33,145 nucleotides of DNA from a bacterium (GCA_026224825.1 JAMFRO010000011.1:1-33145), one strand, 5' to 3'. Shown: positions 9,173 through 17,862, counted from the stretch's first letter. A program made the numbers and translations. Notes: generated by a model from the letters alone, not told the origin.

Positions 9173-9849
9173 TGCGCGCGATTGGGGGGTTGCTGACGGG
9201 GCTGGGTGGTTCCGTGCTGCTACTGGCCCTTTGGGCGGGGCTGACAGAACCGCATGCTCTGCCGGTGTTGCGGAATGGCGATATCATCTTTGAATCCGCG
9301 CAATCGGACCAGGCGCTGGCAATCATGTTTGCCACGCACAGCCTCTACACCCATGCCGGCATTGTGGAGAAGGATGCGGATGGGTCGCTTTACGTGATCC
9401 AGGCAGCGCAGGTGGTGATGAAGACGCCGCTTAAGGATTTTATCCACCAGAGCTATGGCGAGCGGATTACCATCATGCGGTTTTCTGGGTTGTCTCCCAT
9501 TGTGGCGGCGCAGGTGGTGGCGGCCGCGGCGGCGCTGGAGGGGCGGCCCTATGATTTCTTTTTCCGCCTGGTGCCGGACAGTATTTACTGCTCGGAGCTG
9601 GTCTATGATGCGTTTCTCAACGGCGCGCATATCCCGCTTGGCCATTTGCAGCCGATCGGTTCGCTGGGCATCGATAATTTCGCGGTGAAGAAGATTATCC
9701 AGGCGCGCTGGCAGCAGGACCCGGATTGCCGGGCGTTGGGGGCAAAGGATTTTGCCGCGTGTTTTGCGATTATCAAGGCGCGGCCGATTATCACCCCGGT
9801 GAGCCTGGCGCGGGATGCCAGGCTGGAGATGCTTTACAGCAATTATTGA
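9169..9849 (+). CDS. YiiX/YebB-like permuted papain-fold hydrolase
   Basis: The 226-residue product has an N-terminal hydrophobic segment (about residues 5-23, signal peptide or anchor) and then a domain of the YiiX/permuted NlpC-P60 type. Visible features are NGDIIFE, the histidine block THAGIV, and the cysteine block IYCSELVYDAF, the order of His before Cys being typical of the permuted family. The domain is expected to act on amide or ester bonds in cell wall or lipid, on the periplasmic side; the true substrate is unknown. The start is ATG 9169 (or the adjacent ATG 9172), overlapping the DUF3429 stop; the longer upstream frame is a shadow of that gene. Its 3' end overlaps the 3' end of copZ by 7 bases on the opposite strand. 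Confidence 0.85.
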   Translation: MMRAIGGLLTGLGGSVLLLALWAGLTEPHALPVLRNGDIIFESAQSDQALAIMFATHSLYTHAGIVEKDADGSLYVIQAAQVVMKTPLKDFIHQSYGERITIMRFSGLSPIVAAQVVAAAAALEGRPYDFFFRLVPDSIYCSELVYDAFLNGAHIPLGHLQPIGSLGIDNFAVKKIIQARWQQDPDCRALGAKDFAACFAIIKARPIITPVSLARDARLEMLYSNY

Positions 9850-10037
9850 ACAATGTTCACGGTGAAGCCGGCGCTCTCGATGGCGGCGGCAAAATCGCCG
9901 GTACCGTTTATTTGCACGCGCTTGGTGGCGAGATCGGCTTCCAACGTGGCGGCGGCGTCCTGCTTGTGTACGGCATCGGTGATGGCGCGGACGCAGCCGC
10001 CGCAATCCATGTCGGGGATGGTGAAAATCTGGGTCAT
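9843..10037 (-). CDS. copZ: Copper chaperone (HMA domain), CopZ-like
   Basis: A 64-residue single HMA domain with the metal-binding motif MDCGGC (C12, C15) and the usual ferredoxin-like length. It would carry Cu(I) in the cytoplasm and deliver it to the P-type ATPase encoded divergently at 10145. No ribosome-binding site precedes the ATG at 10037, and a CueR-type promoter places the likely transcription start at or within a base or two of the ATG, suggesting a leaderless message. The 3' end overlaps the YiiX-like gene by 7 bases in convergent orientation. Confidence 0.92.
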   Translation of the reverse strand: MTQIFTIPDMDCGGCVRAITDAVHKQDAAATLEADLATKRVQINGTGDFAAAIESAGFTVNIVQ

Positions 10038-10043
10038 GGCTTG

Positions 10044-10074
10044 TATTTAGGGTTTACCCCTGTGGGAAGGTCAA
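10044..10074 (-). promoter_or_regulatory. CueR-type promoter of copZ
   Basis: On the minus strand TTGACC (10074-10069) is followed after exactly 19 bases by TAAATA (10049-10044). The over-long 19-bp spacer and the TTGACCTTCCC start are hallmarks of MerR/CueR-activated copper promoters. A cueR gene lies in the same locus. The expected transcription start falls at about the copZ ATG. Confidence 0.8.
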
Positions 10075-10105
10075 GCGGGGAAGGTCAAGTGGGGAAGGTC
10101 AAGCG
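10064..10105. repeat. Three 14-bp tandem CueR-box repeats
   Basis: Three consecutive 14-bp units, GGGAAGGTCAAGCG, GGGAAGGTCAAGTG and GGGAAGGTCAAGCG, differ at one base. Each holds GGGAAGGTCAA, the complement of the TTGACCTTCCC that starts CueR promoters. A fourth copy in opposite orientation follows at 10109-10119, so the third unit and the fourth form a perfect 11-bp inverted repeat with a 6-base spacer. Confidence 0.92.
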
Positions 10106-10108
10106 GGG

Positions 10109-10139
10109 TTGACCTTCCCATGGTGGGAACCCATCTTGG
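10109..10139 (+). promoter_or_regulatory. CueR-type operator/promoter of copA
   Basis: TTGACC at 10109-10114 continues into a dyad TTCCCATGGTGGGAA (10115-10129), as expected for a CueR operator placed in a long spacer. The -10 hexamer 19 bases on (10134-10139, TCTTGG) is poor, which fits an activator-dependent promoter but makes this side less certain than copZ. The copA ATG at 10145 lies only 5 bases beyond. Confidence 0.65.
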
Positions 10140-10144
10140 CTCTC

Positions 10145-12220
10145 ATGGACCAGGGTATTTTGCCGGAACGGACGATCGACCTCGCCATTGGCGGGATGAC
10201 TTGTGCGAGCTGTGTGGCGCGGGTGGAGAAGGTTTTGCGCCGTGTGCCGGGGGTGGGGCAGGTGTCCGTGAACCTGGCGACGGAGCGGGCGCATGTGCTC
10301 TCGGGGGCGCGGGTTACCACGGCGGCGCTGATCGCGGCGGTGGAGAAGGGCGGGTATAGCGCCAGCCTGGAGGCCAAGCCGCGAACGGACCGGCGCGAGG
10401 GGTGGACACTGGCGGTGGGCTTTGTGCTGGCGGCACCGGTGCTGGCCGGCATGCTGTTGCCGGTGCCGGCGGTGCTGCAACTGGTGCTGGCGAGTGTCAT
10501 CCAGGCTTGGCTGGGGGCGCGGTTCTACAAAGCCGGGTTCGCGGCGTTGCGCGCGGGCGGGGCTAATATGGATGTGCTGGTGGCGCTTGGTACCTCCGCC
10601 GCCTGGGGGCTCTCGGTTTGGGATTTTTACGCTGGCGGACCGCTGTATTTTGAATCCGCCGTGGCGATTATTCTGCTCGTGCGGCTGGGGAAGTTTCTGG
10701 AGGGGCGGGCCAAGCGTGAGGCGGCTTCGGCCATCACGGCGCTGCACAAGCTGCGGCCGGCGGTGGCACATATGGCCGGGGGCGGTGATGTGCCGGTGGC
10801 GGGGCTGGTGCCGGGCGTAGACATAGAATTGCGCCCCGGCGAGCGCGTGCCGGTGGATGGTGAGATTCTGTCCGGTTTTGGCAGTCTGGATGAAAGCCCG
10901 GTGACCGGCGAGGCGCTGCCGGTGCCGCGCGGGGTGGGGGCGAAACTGCTGGCCGGTACGCTGAACCTGGATGGGGTGTTGCGGCTGCGGGTTACCTCGG
11001 CGCCGGGAGAGAATTTTCTGGACCGGATGGCGCGGCTCATAGAGGCGGCGCAAGAGCAGAAGCCGCAGGTGCAGCGTTTGGCGGATAGGGTGGCGGAAGT
11101 GTTTGTGCCGGTGGTGCTGGTGCTGGCGCTGGTCACGTTTGTGGGTTGGCATCTGCAAGGTGCTACGCTGCCGGTTTCCATTATCAATGCTGTGTCGGTG
11201 CTGGTTATCGCCTGCCCTTGTGCGTTGGGGCTGGCGACGCCGGCCGCCATTCTGGCCGGTACCGGGGCGGGGGCCCGGCACGGGATATTGTTCCGCAATG
11301 CCGATGCGCTGCAGGCGGCGGCGGTTGTGGATACAATGGTGTTCGACAAGACCGGCACGCTGACCGCCGGTACGCCGAGGCTGAACCAGGTAGTGGCGCT
11401 GGGGGAGATGTCTGTGTCGCACGCGAAGGAGATCGCGGCGAGGTTGGCGGCGCTGGATACCCACCCGCTGAGTGTGGCCCTGCGTATGCCAGGCTTTGGC
11501 CCGGCGGCGTCGGTGCGGGCATTGCCCGGCCTGGGATTGCGCGGCGTGGTGGCAGGGCAAAACTATGTGCTGGGTTCGGCGGCCCTGGTGAAGGGGGCGA
11601 GTGTTCTGGGTTTGAGTGTGCCGGGGGATGGGTTGAGCTGGTCCTACCTTGCCGAGGAGGGCGGCGCGCCGCTGGCTGGTTTCGCTTTTACCGATGTGCT
11701 GCGCCCAGGTGCCGCGGAGGCTGTCGCCCGATTGCAGGCGCGGGGCTTGCGTGTGCTGCTGCTGACCGGCGACCGGCGTGAGGCGGCCGAGGCGCTGGGG
11801 CTGGACGTGGAAATTATCGCCGGGGCGGACCCGGAGAAAAAACTGGACGCGATACGCGCGCTGCGCGCGGCGGGCCGGCATGTGGCCATGCTTGGCGATG
11901 GCATTAACGATGCCGCCGCACTCGCCGCCGCCAATGTGGGGCTGGCCATGGGCAGCGGGGCGGATACCGCCATCGAGGCGGCGGATGTGGCGCTCCTGCG
12001 CCCGGAGCCGCTGCTGGCCGTGGCGGCGCTGGATCTGGCGCGCAAAACCTGGGCGGTGCTGCGGCAGGGGCTGTTCTGGGCCATGATCTATAATCTCGTC
12101 GGCATACCCGCCGCCGCCTTCGGCTTGCTCAACCCCATGCTGGCGGGGGCGGCCATGGCGGCTTCCTCGCTTTGCGTGCTTGGCAATGCGCTGCGACTGC
12201 GGCATTGGAGAGCGCAATGA
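10145..12220 (+). CDS. copA: Cu(I)-translocating P1B-type ATPase
   Basis: A 691-residue Cu+ exporter of the inner membrane. It has one N-terminal HMA domain with GMTCASC (C20, C23), paired transmembrane helices, the actuator loop SPVTGEALP, the intramembrane metal site CPC in IACPCALGLATPAA, the phosphorylation site DKTGTLTAG, the HP motif (THPLSVAL) and the hinge GDGINDAAAL. One HMA domain is the common number in compact bacterial CopA. ATG 10145 is chosen because the longer frame starting at TTG 10109 would lie inside the promoter dyad. No ribosome-binding site is visible. The stop overlaps the cueR start (ATGA at 12217-12220). Confidence 0.96.
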   Translation: MDQGILPERTIDLAIGGMTCASCVARVEKVLRRVPGVGQVSVNLATERAHVLSGARVTTAALIAAVEKGGYSASLEAKPRTDRREGWTLAVGFVLAAPVLAGMLLPVPAVLQLVLASVIQAWLGARFYKAGFAALRAGGANMDVLVALGTSAAWGLSVWDFYAGGPLYFESAVAIILLVRLGKFLEGRAKREAASAITALHKLRPAVAHMAGGGDVPVAGLVPGVDIELRPGERVPVDGEILSGFGSLDESPVTGEALPVPRGVGAKLLAGTLNLDGVLRLRVTSAPGENFLDRMARLIEAAQEQKPQVQRLADRVAEVFVPVVLVLALVTFVGWHLQGATLPVSIINAVSVLVIACPCALGLATPAAILAGTGAGARHGILFRNADALQAAAVVDTMVFDKTGTLTAGTPRLNQVVALGEMSVSHAKEIAARLAALDTHPLSVALRMPGFGPAASVRALPGLGLRGVVAGQNYVLGSAALVKGASVLGLSVPGDGLSWSYLAEEGGAPLAGFAFTDVLRPGAAEAVARLQARGLRVLLLTGDRREAAEALGLDVEIIAGADPEKKLDAIRALRAAGRHVAMLGDGINDAAALAAANVGLAMGSGADTAIEAADVALLRPEPLLAVAALDLARKTWAVLRQGLFWAMIYNLVGIPAAAFGLLNPMLAGAAMAASSLCVLGNALRLRHWRAQ

Positions 12221-12630
12221 CATTGGTAACAATTGCCCAGGCCTCGGCCACTACCGGCGTGTCGGCGAAGATGATCCGGCATTATGAGAGCATCGGGCTG
12301 ATCAAGCCGCCGTTGCGCACCGAGAATCGCTACCGCCATTATGCCGAGTCTGACCTGCATGATCTGGGGTTTATCCGGCGCTCGCGCGATCTGGGGTTCT
12401 CCTTCGAGGATATCCGCCAATTACTTGATTTGTGGCGCAATAAGGCGCGCAGCTCGGCCGAGGTGAAGGCGATTGCCTTACGGCATATTAAGGAACTGGA
12501 CGAAAAAGCCGCGGCATTGGCCGGGATGAGCCGCACACTGCAGAGTTTGGCGGCAAGTTGCCATGGCGATAAGCGGCCGGATTGTCCGATTCTGGAGGCG
12601 CTGGACCATTCCATACGCGGCAATCCTTGA
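12217..12630 (+). CDS. cueR: Cu(I)-responsive MerR-family regulator
   Basis: The 137-residue product has the MerR winged helix at its N-terminus (TIAQASATTGVSAKMIRHYESIGLI), a long dimerisation helix, and a C-terminal metal-binding loop with C115 and C123 (CHGDKRPDC). The eight-residue Cys spacing is as in E. coli CueR and marks monovalent-metal sensors. It starts inside the copA stop (ATGA), so it is translationally coupled to copA and forms an autoregulated loop through the TTGACCTTCCC boxes upstream. Confidence 0.94.
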   Translation: MTLVTIAQASATTGVSAKMIRHYESIGLIKPPLRTENRYRHYAESDLHDLGFIRRSRDLGFSFEDIRQLLDLWRNKARSSAEVKAIALRHIKELDEKAAALAGMSRTLQSLAASCHGDKRPDCPILEALDHSIRGNP

Positions 12631-12728
12631 CTTTCCGGGCTGGTTTGCCGATACGGAGCGCGTTGAAGCTGGCGCAAGCTGCGCTGGGCGCGTTCAAACG
12701 CGCCACACCACATGAACGGGTCCCATTT

Positions 12729-14465
12729 TTGTCTGAACATAGCGAAGCCGAGAACACCGGAGCGCCGGTAGAAGAACAGGCGCTCACCCCGGAGGTGCAA
12801 CCCACCCCGGAACTGGAAGCTGCCGCCGAAACTGAGGCGGCAAGCCCAGAAGACGAGCCAGAAGACGAGCCGCTGGAAGAGCAGGCGGAAGAGGCGGTTG
12901 AAGACGGTTTTGCGCAGCTTGGCCTGTCCGAGCCGATTTTGCGCGCGCTGCACGACAAGGGCTATCTGCGCCCCACACCGATCCAGGCCCAGGCCATTCC
13001 GGCCGTGCTGATGGGCCAGGATGTGCTCGGCTGCGCCCAGACCGGCACCGGCAAGACGGCGAGTTTTACGCTGCCGATGATCGATATTTTGTCCGGCTCC
13101 CGGGCGCGGGCGCGCATGCCGCGCTCGCTGATCCTGGAGCCGACGCGTGAGCTGGCGCTGCAGGTGGCGGAAAATTTCGTCCTGTACGGCAAGCATCTCA
13201 AGCTCAACCACGCGCTGCTGATTGGCGGCGAGAGCATGGCCGACCAGAAGGATGCGCTGAGCAAGGGCGCGGACGTGCTGATTGCCACGCCGGGCCGGTT
13301 GATCGACCTGTTCGAGCGCGGCGGGCTGTTGCTGACCGATGTGCGGGTGCTGGTGATCGACGAGGCCGACCGCATGCTGGATATGGGGTTCATCCCCGAT
13401 ATTGAGCGGATTGTGGCGATGCTGCCGCGCAAGCGCCAGACGTTGTTCTTCTCGGCCACCATGGCGCCGGAAATCCGCCGCCTGGCTGATGCGTTCCTGA
13501 ACAACCCGAAGGAGATCACCGTCTCCAAACCGGCCTCGGTGGCGACCACCATCACCGCCGGGCTGGTGCTGGTGAATGAGCATGATAAGCGCGAGGCTCT
13601 GCGCCGGCTTATTCGCTCCGAGGATGTGCAGAATGCGCTGATCTTCTGCAACCGTAAGCGCGATGTGGATATTCTGCTGAAATCCTTGCTCAAGCATGGG
13701 TTCTCGGCTGGGGCGTTGCATGGCGATCTGGCGCAATCCGTGCGCTTTGCCACGCTGGAGAAATTCAAGGCCAATGAGCTGCGCCTGCTGGTGTGCTCCG
13801 ATGTCGCGGCGCGCGGCATTGATATCGGCGGGCTTTCGCACGTGTTTAATTTCGACGTGCCGCATCATGCCGAGGATTATGTGCATCGCATCGGCCGTAC
13901 CGGGCGCGCGGGCAAAGAGGGCAGGGCCTTTACCATTGCCACGCCGGAAGACCGGCTGGCCGTGGAAGCGGTGGAGAAACTGAGCGGCGCGCCGATACCC
14001 CCGGTGGTAATTCCGGGGCTGGATGCGGTGGAATGGGCCGAGGGCGATGGCCGTGGCCGTGGCCGTGGCCGTGGACGTGGTGGCAAGCCGGCGCCGAAGG
14101 GCCGCGAGCGCGATAAGCCGCGCGGTGAGGCCGTGGCGCGGGAACCTGCTGTGGCGCGTGAAGTTGTTAAGACCGAGCGTGCGCCTAAGGCCGAGGCGCC
14201 GCGTGAGCGCTCGCGTCGTGATGAGCCGCGCCGGGAAGAACCCCGCCGTGAGCGCGAGCCGCGTGAGCGGGACCGCGACCGTGGCAATGAGCGGGGCAAT
14301 GACCGTGGCGACCAGGGTGGTGCTTCCGTGCGCGGCTTTGGTGCCGATGTGCCGGCCTTTATGCTGATCCGCCGCCGTGGCCTCGTGCAGAGCGTGGCTG
14401 AGGACGAGTCCAGTGTTGAAGCGCCGGATGTTACTCCCGATGACGGCGCGCATATCGCCGCATAA
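12729..14465 (+). CDS. DEAD-box RNA helicase (RhlE-like) with RG/RE/RD-rich tail
   Basis: An ATP-dependent RNA helicase likely acting in ribosome assembly or mRNA turnover. After an acidic N-terminal extension comes the Q-motif (TPIQAQAIPAV), motif I AQTGTGKT, PTREL, TPGRLID, motif II DEAD (VIDEADRMLDMGF), SAT, ARGIDI and HRIGRTGR. The C-terminal ~130 residues are a low-complexity, Arg-rich tail with a GR run and many RE/RD/RR pairs, typical of RNA-binding tails. The start is uncertain. No ATG occurs in frame before the Q-motif region; TTG 12729 (giving MSEHSEAENTG) is listed, TTG 12663 has GGAG 4 bases upstream, and the frame is open back to TTG 12582, overlapping cueR. Confidence 0.9.
   Translation: MSEHSEAENTGAPVEEQALTPEVQPTPELEAAAETEAASPEDEPEDEPLEEQAEEAVEDGFAQLGLSEPILRALHDKGYLRPTPIQAQAIPAVLMGQDVLGCAQTGTGKTASFTLPMIDILSGSRARARMPRSLILEPTRELALQVAENFVLYGKHLKLNHALLIGGESMADQKDALSKGADVLIATPGRLIDLFERGGLLLTDVRVLVIDEADRMLDMGFIPDIERIVAMLPRKRQTLFFSATMAPEIRRLADAFLNNPKEITVSKPASVATTITAGLVLVNEHDKREALRRLIRSEDVQNALIFCNRKRDVDILLKSLLKHGFSAGALHGDLAQSVRFATLEKFKANELRLLVCSDVAARGIDIGGLSHVFNFDVPHHAEDYVHRIGRTGRAGKEGRAFTIATPEDRLAVEAVEKLSGAPIPPVVIPGLDAVEWAEGDGRGRGRGRGRGGKPAPKGRERDKPRGEAVAREPAVAREVVKTERAPKAEAPRERSRRDEPRREEPRREREPRERDRDRGNERGNDRGDQGGASVRGFGADVPAFMLIRRRGLVQSVAEDESSVEAPDVTPDDGAHIAA
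14049..14078. repeat. In-frame hexanucleotide repeat encoding Gly-Arg
   Basis: Four copies of GGCCGT plus one GGACGT lie in frame in the helicase tail and encode (GR)5. Length change by slippage would keep the reading frame. Confidence 0.85.
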
Positions 14466-14471
14466 GTCTTT

Positions 14472-14520
14472 CGTCATTGCGTGCGCAGCGAAGCACTCCA
14501 GCTTCGCTGCGCCGTGACGG
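14472..14520. repeat. Dispersed extragenic repeat (CGTCATTGCG family), copy 1
   Basis: After CGTCATTGCG comes a perfect 12-bp hairpin GCGCAGCGAAGC / GCTTCGCTGCGC (14483-14494, 14501-14512; loop ACTCCA). There is no T tract. A related copy in inverse orientation lies at 17911-17950. It starts just after the helicase stop codon. Confidence 0.75.
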
Positions 14521-14539
14521 TAACCGGCACCTAATAAAC

Positions 14540-15613
14540 ATGAGCCATTGTATTCATTTCGGCATCTGCGGCGGTTGCGCCGTGGATGACCCGCGCGCGA
14601 TTGATAAGTTTTCGCTGCTTGAAGGCGCGTTATCACGCGCTGGATTTGCCGATGCGCCGATTGCGCCGCTGGTGGAGGTGCCTGCGGGCACCAGGCGGCG
14701 GGTGGATCTGGCGGCGACGCGCAAGGGCGTGGACATTGCCCTGGGGCTGCACAAAGCGCGCGGCGCGGATGTGGTGGATATGCGCGAATGCGTGCTGCTC
14801 CGCCCTGAGTTTTTGCCTTTGCTGCCGCCGTTGCGCGAGCTGCTGCGTAGCCTTACGGCGTTTCGCCGGGCGGGCTCGGTGGCGATAAACTGGCTTGATA
14901 ACGGGCCGGATATTCTGCTGCGCCTGGATGCTGCGTTTTTGCAGCCCGACCGGCGCCGGATTATTGAATTTGCCAAGGCGCATGGCGCGCCGCGCATTTC
15001 CATTGCCACAGGCACGGAATTGCCTGAGCCGGTGGTGATTGTGGCGCCGCCCGTTGTGTCGTTTGGCGCTGTGGCGGTGACGCCGCCGCCGGGCGGGTTT
15101 TTGCAGGCGAGTATTGCCGGTGAGGCCGCGATTATCGCCGCCGTGCTGGCGGGGCTGCCGAAGCTGACCGTTAAGGCGCGGATTGTGGAGCTTTTTGCGG
15201 GGGTGGGCACGCTGAGTTTTCCGCTGGCGGCGCATGCGCGGGTGGAAGCTTACGAGGGCGACGAAGCGGCTGTTAACGCCGCCGATGCTGGTGCTCGTGC
15301 CGCCGGGCTTGGCGGGCGCGTGACCTTTACGCGCCGCGATTTGCACCGCCGCCCGCTGCAGCCGGCGGATATGGCGAAAGCCAGTTGCGTTGTGCTGGAC
15401 CCGCCGTTTGCAGGTGCCGCGGCACAGATGCGGTTTATTGTGGCGAGCGGTGTGGCGCGGGTGATTTACGCGAGCTGCAACCCGGACGCGCTGGCGGCGG
15501 ATGCGGGGCAGTTGCGAAAGGCGGGGTATTCTGTGCTTGCCGCGACGCCGATTGACCAGTTCCCGTATTCGGGGAATCTGGAGAGTGTGGTGGTGTTTGG
15601 CAAGGTAAAGTAG
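14540..15613 (+). CDS. TrmA/RlmD-type RNA (uracil-5-)methyltransferase
   Basis: The 357-residue product belongs to the SAM-dependent RNA m5U methyltransferase family. The N-terminal CIHFGICGGC and the later MREC suggest the iron-sulfur cysteines found in RlmD-like members. The SAM-binding loop is ELFAGVGTLSFPLA at about 217-230, followed by LDPPFAGA and the catalytic cysteine segment YASCNPDALAAD; the C-terminus ends with DQFPYSGNLESVVVF, where the family usually has DQFP-hxhHVE. The N-terminal TRAM domain typical of E. coli RlmD is absent. Target (tRNA or 23S rRNA) cannot be decided here. ATG 14540 is chosen because the Fe-S motif follows at once; no strong ribosome-binding site is visible. 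Confidence 0.9.
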   Translation: MSHCIHFGICGGCAVDDPRAIDKFSLLEGALSRAGFADAPIAPLVEVPAGTRRRVDLAATRKGVDIALGLHKARGADVVDMRECVLLRPEFLPLLPPLRELLRSLTAFRRAGSVAINWLDNGPDILLRLDAAFLQPDRRRIIEFAKAHGAPRISIATGTELPEPVVIVAPPVVSFGAVAVTPPPGGFLQASIAGEAAIIAAVLAGLPKLTVKARIVELFAGVGTLSFPLAAHARVEAYEGDEAAVNAADAGARAAGLGGRVTFTRRDLHRRPLQPADMAKASCVVLDPPFAGAAAQMRFIVASGVARVIYASCNPDALAADAGQLRKAGYSVLAATPIDQFPYSGNLESVVVFGKVK

Positions 15614-15796
15614 CATTGCTGCTGGTATCTCTGTAAGCTGCCTGGCACCGCATCTGGCAGAATAAGCCGTTGTCTTATCATATTATTCCGGATTATGTGC
15701 GGAGGGTTTTCTCTGACGCACTGCACAAAAAGATAGACTCTCCCTGGCAAGATAAGCAATGATGGATGCTATCCTTAACCTTCGCCGGGTGGGCTC

Positions 15797-16888
15797 ATGG
15801 AAAAGACCGAGCACGTGTTGTTTTCGCCGGATAAATCGTTCGGCCTGACGTGTCTTGATGAGTACGAGATCGTGGATTCCGCGGATGAAATTCGCGCTTT
15901 TGTGTGTGTTCGAAACGAGATTTCGGCGCTGCCGTTCCTGCTCACATATTACCGCGATTTAGGTGTCACGCGCTTTTTTTTTATTGATGATCATTCCGAT
16001 GACGGCACACGAGAGACTCTCCTGGCGCAAGCCGATATACATGTATTCACCCCATCGAATTCTTTTGGTGATTCAAATTTTGGGAATGATTGGTTAAATC
16101 TTTTGCTGAATAGATATGGCATTGGATACTGGACATTGGTTGTCGATGCAGATGAGTTGCTCGTCTACCCGCATTGTGAAAAAATAAAACTCAATGATTT
16201 ATGTTCCTATTTGGATCGGGAGGGAGGAACAGCCCTGTTTGCATTCCTGCTCGACATGTATCCTAACAGCGATATTTCAAATGCCGTATGCGTACCAGGC
16301 AAACCGTTTTACGAAATTTGCGATTTTTTTGACGCGCATTATGTGGTTAAGAAAGGCCGGGATATTTTTTCCCATAATGGAAAATTGTTTCCATCCGATC
16401 GGGTGGTCGGGGGGCCAAGGCTCCGTAAATTCTATTCCTGGCAGAAAAATTCTGGTATTTTTGCAAGGGTATTGTTGAAATTTATTATAACGCTCTCCGG
16501 TAAAGCGTATTTTTGGAAAGGTAACAAACCGCATTATTCCCCTGCCTTAATCAAAGCGCCGCTCGTCAAATGGCACGGCGGATGCGAAAGATTGAGCGGG
16601 CATATCGTCGCCGAGGCTAAGCCGGGACGCGCTCTGACTGTAAGCGGCGCCCTGCTGCATTTCAAATTTTTTGCGGATTTTCACAACAAGGCGCAGCGAG
16701 AAGTATCACGCGGGGAGCATTTTGGCGGCGGCCAGGAGTACCGGCGCTATCTTTCACACATCCGTAAACACAGGGACGTTTCGTTTATGTATGAAGGAAG
16801 CCGAAAATACGTAAACAGCGGCAGCGTTTTGGCCGAGCGCCTGATCAAAACAACTGATGCTCTGGACCAACTGGCACATAATTTGTAA
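15797..16888 (+). CDS. Glycosyltransferase family 2 protein (Glyco_tranf_2_4 type)
   Basis: The 363-residue product has a GT-A-like core near the N-terminus: FVCVRNEISALPFLLTYYRDLGV, FFFIDDHSDDGT and, further on, the acidic metal-binding motif VDADELLVYP. This matches the Glyco_tranf_2_4 group, often linked to cell-surface polysaccharide. It is soluble, with no clear membrane anchor. The stretch is richer in A+T than its neighbours and its codon choice differs (many TTT, ATT, AAA), suggesting acquisition by transfer. It stands alone, with about 180 non-coding bases upstream that hold nothing I can assign. Confidence 0.87.
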   Translation: MEKTEHVLFSPDKSFGLTCLDEYEIVDSADEIRAFVCVRNEISALPFLLTYYRDLGVTRFFFIDDHSDDGTRETLLAQADIHVFTPSNSFGDSNFGNDWLNLLLNRYGIGYWTLVVDADELLVYPHCEKIKLNDLCSYLDREGGTALFAFLLDMYPNSDISNAVCVPGKPFYEICDFFDAHYVVKKGRDIFSHNGKLFPSDRVVGGPRLRKFYSWQKNSGIFARVLLKFIITLSGKAYFWKGNKPHYSPALIKAPLVKWHGGCERLSGHIVAEAKPGRALTVSGALLHFKFFADFHNKAQREVSRGEHFGGGQEYRRYLSHIRKHRDVSFMYEGSRKYVNSGSVLAERLIKTTDALDQLAHNL

Positions 16889-17055
16889 CGATTTTATAAC
16901 TTCATTATGGCTGTGCGAATCGCACCAATGGTTGGTGAGGGCTGCGTGGGCGGTAATTATGGCCGGATAGAATAGCTGCGGCGGGTTGGCATAGGGGGCG
17001 CTTGTTGAGGGGCGGCGGCGTTGTGCCTATGCTGGTGTGTTGGAGGATGCACGCC

Positions 17056-17862
17056 ATGTTGATTACGCCGTTGACGCAGGGGTTTGGGGCAAAAATTTCA
17101 GGTTTTGATGTGTTGCGGGGGCGGGAGGTGGAGGATGTTGCGCGGTTGCGCCAGGCCTTTGCGGCGCATAATCTGCTGGTGTTTCAGGGCGGGGCAGACA
17201 TGCCGGCGGAGCGGCAGGTGGAGATTGTGGGGTGGTTCGGGCCTGTGCTGGGGGAGGGTACGCCCTGGACCGTGCTGGATAATGCGGAGCCGGCGGGGCG
17301 CAATGTGCTGCCGTTTCATTCCGATATTACGTTTGTGGAATTTCCGCTGGCGGGCATCAGCCTTTATCCGCAGGAGCTGCCGGAGGTTGATACGTCCACG
17401 ACCTATGTGAGCAATGCGGTGGCATGGGATGCGCTGCCGGAGGTGTTGCGGCGGCGCTTACGCGGGCGCCGGGTGCGGCATTATTATGACAGCAGCCATG
17501 ATATGGGTTTTGACTGGCCGGTGTTCGAATATTGGCATCCGGCATGTATGGCGCACGCGCAAACCGGGCGGGAGATGCTGTTCGTGACGGAGCATCATGC
17601 CGACCGGATAGAAGGCATGGATGAGGCGGAAGGTGCGGCACTGCTGCAGGAATTATTTGCCGTGCTGTATGCGCCGGAGCGCCGCTATGAACATGTGTGG
17701 CGTGCGGGCGAGCTGGTGGTGTGGGATAATCTGGCGGTGCAGCATGCGCGCACACAGGTGGCCGAGGTGTCCGCCGGGCGGCGCGTGATGCGGCGGGTGC
17801 AACTCGGCACCAAGGGATTTCTGGTGCAGGCGGAGGCCGTGCGCCAGAAGGCGCGGGCATAG
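17056..17862 (+). CDS. TauD/TfdA-family Fe(II)/2-oxoglutarate dioxygenase
   Basis: The 268-residue product has the family iron-binding triad as HxD...H: H88 and D90 (PFHSDITF) and the distal H230 (WDNLAVQHART), followed by the 2-oxoglutarate-binding arginine region (RRVMRRVQLGTKG). It would oxidise a substrate with release of CO2 and succinate; the substrate (taurine, aryloxy acid or other) cannot be told. ATG 17056 is chosen because GGAGG lies 9 bases upstream; ATG 17047 is too close to it. It converges on the minus-strand SDR gene, with a repeat and a very long palindrome between. Confidence 0.87.
   Translation: MLITPLTQGFGAKISGFDVLRGREVEDVARLRQAFAAHNLLVFQGGADMPAERQVEIVGWFGPVLGEGTPWTVLDNAEPAGRNVLPFHSDITFVEFPLAGISLYPQELPEVDTSTTYVSNAVAWDALPEVLRRRLRGRRVRHYYDSSHDMGFDWPVFEYWHPACMAHAQTGREMLFVTEHHADRIEGMDEAEGAALLQELFAVLYAPERRYEHVWRAGELVVWDNLAVQHARTQVAEVSAGRRVMRRVQLGTKGFLVQAEAVRQKARA

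Noticed and set aside
10085..14636. Long antisense open frames (10085-12232 and 12339-14636) opposite copA and the helicase gene
   Set aside because: Both mirror well-supported genes, have biased His/Arg/Gln composition and no recognisable motif.
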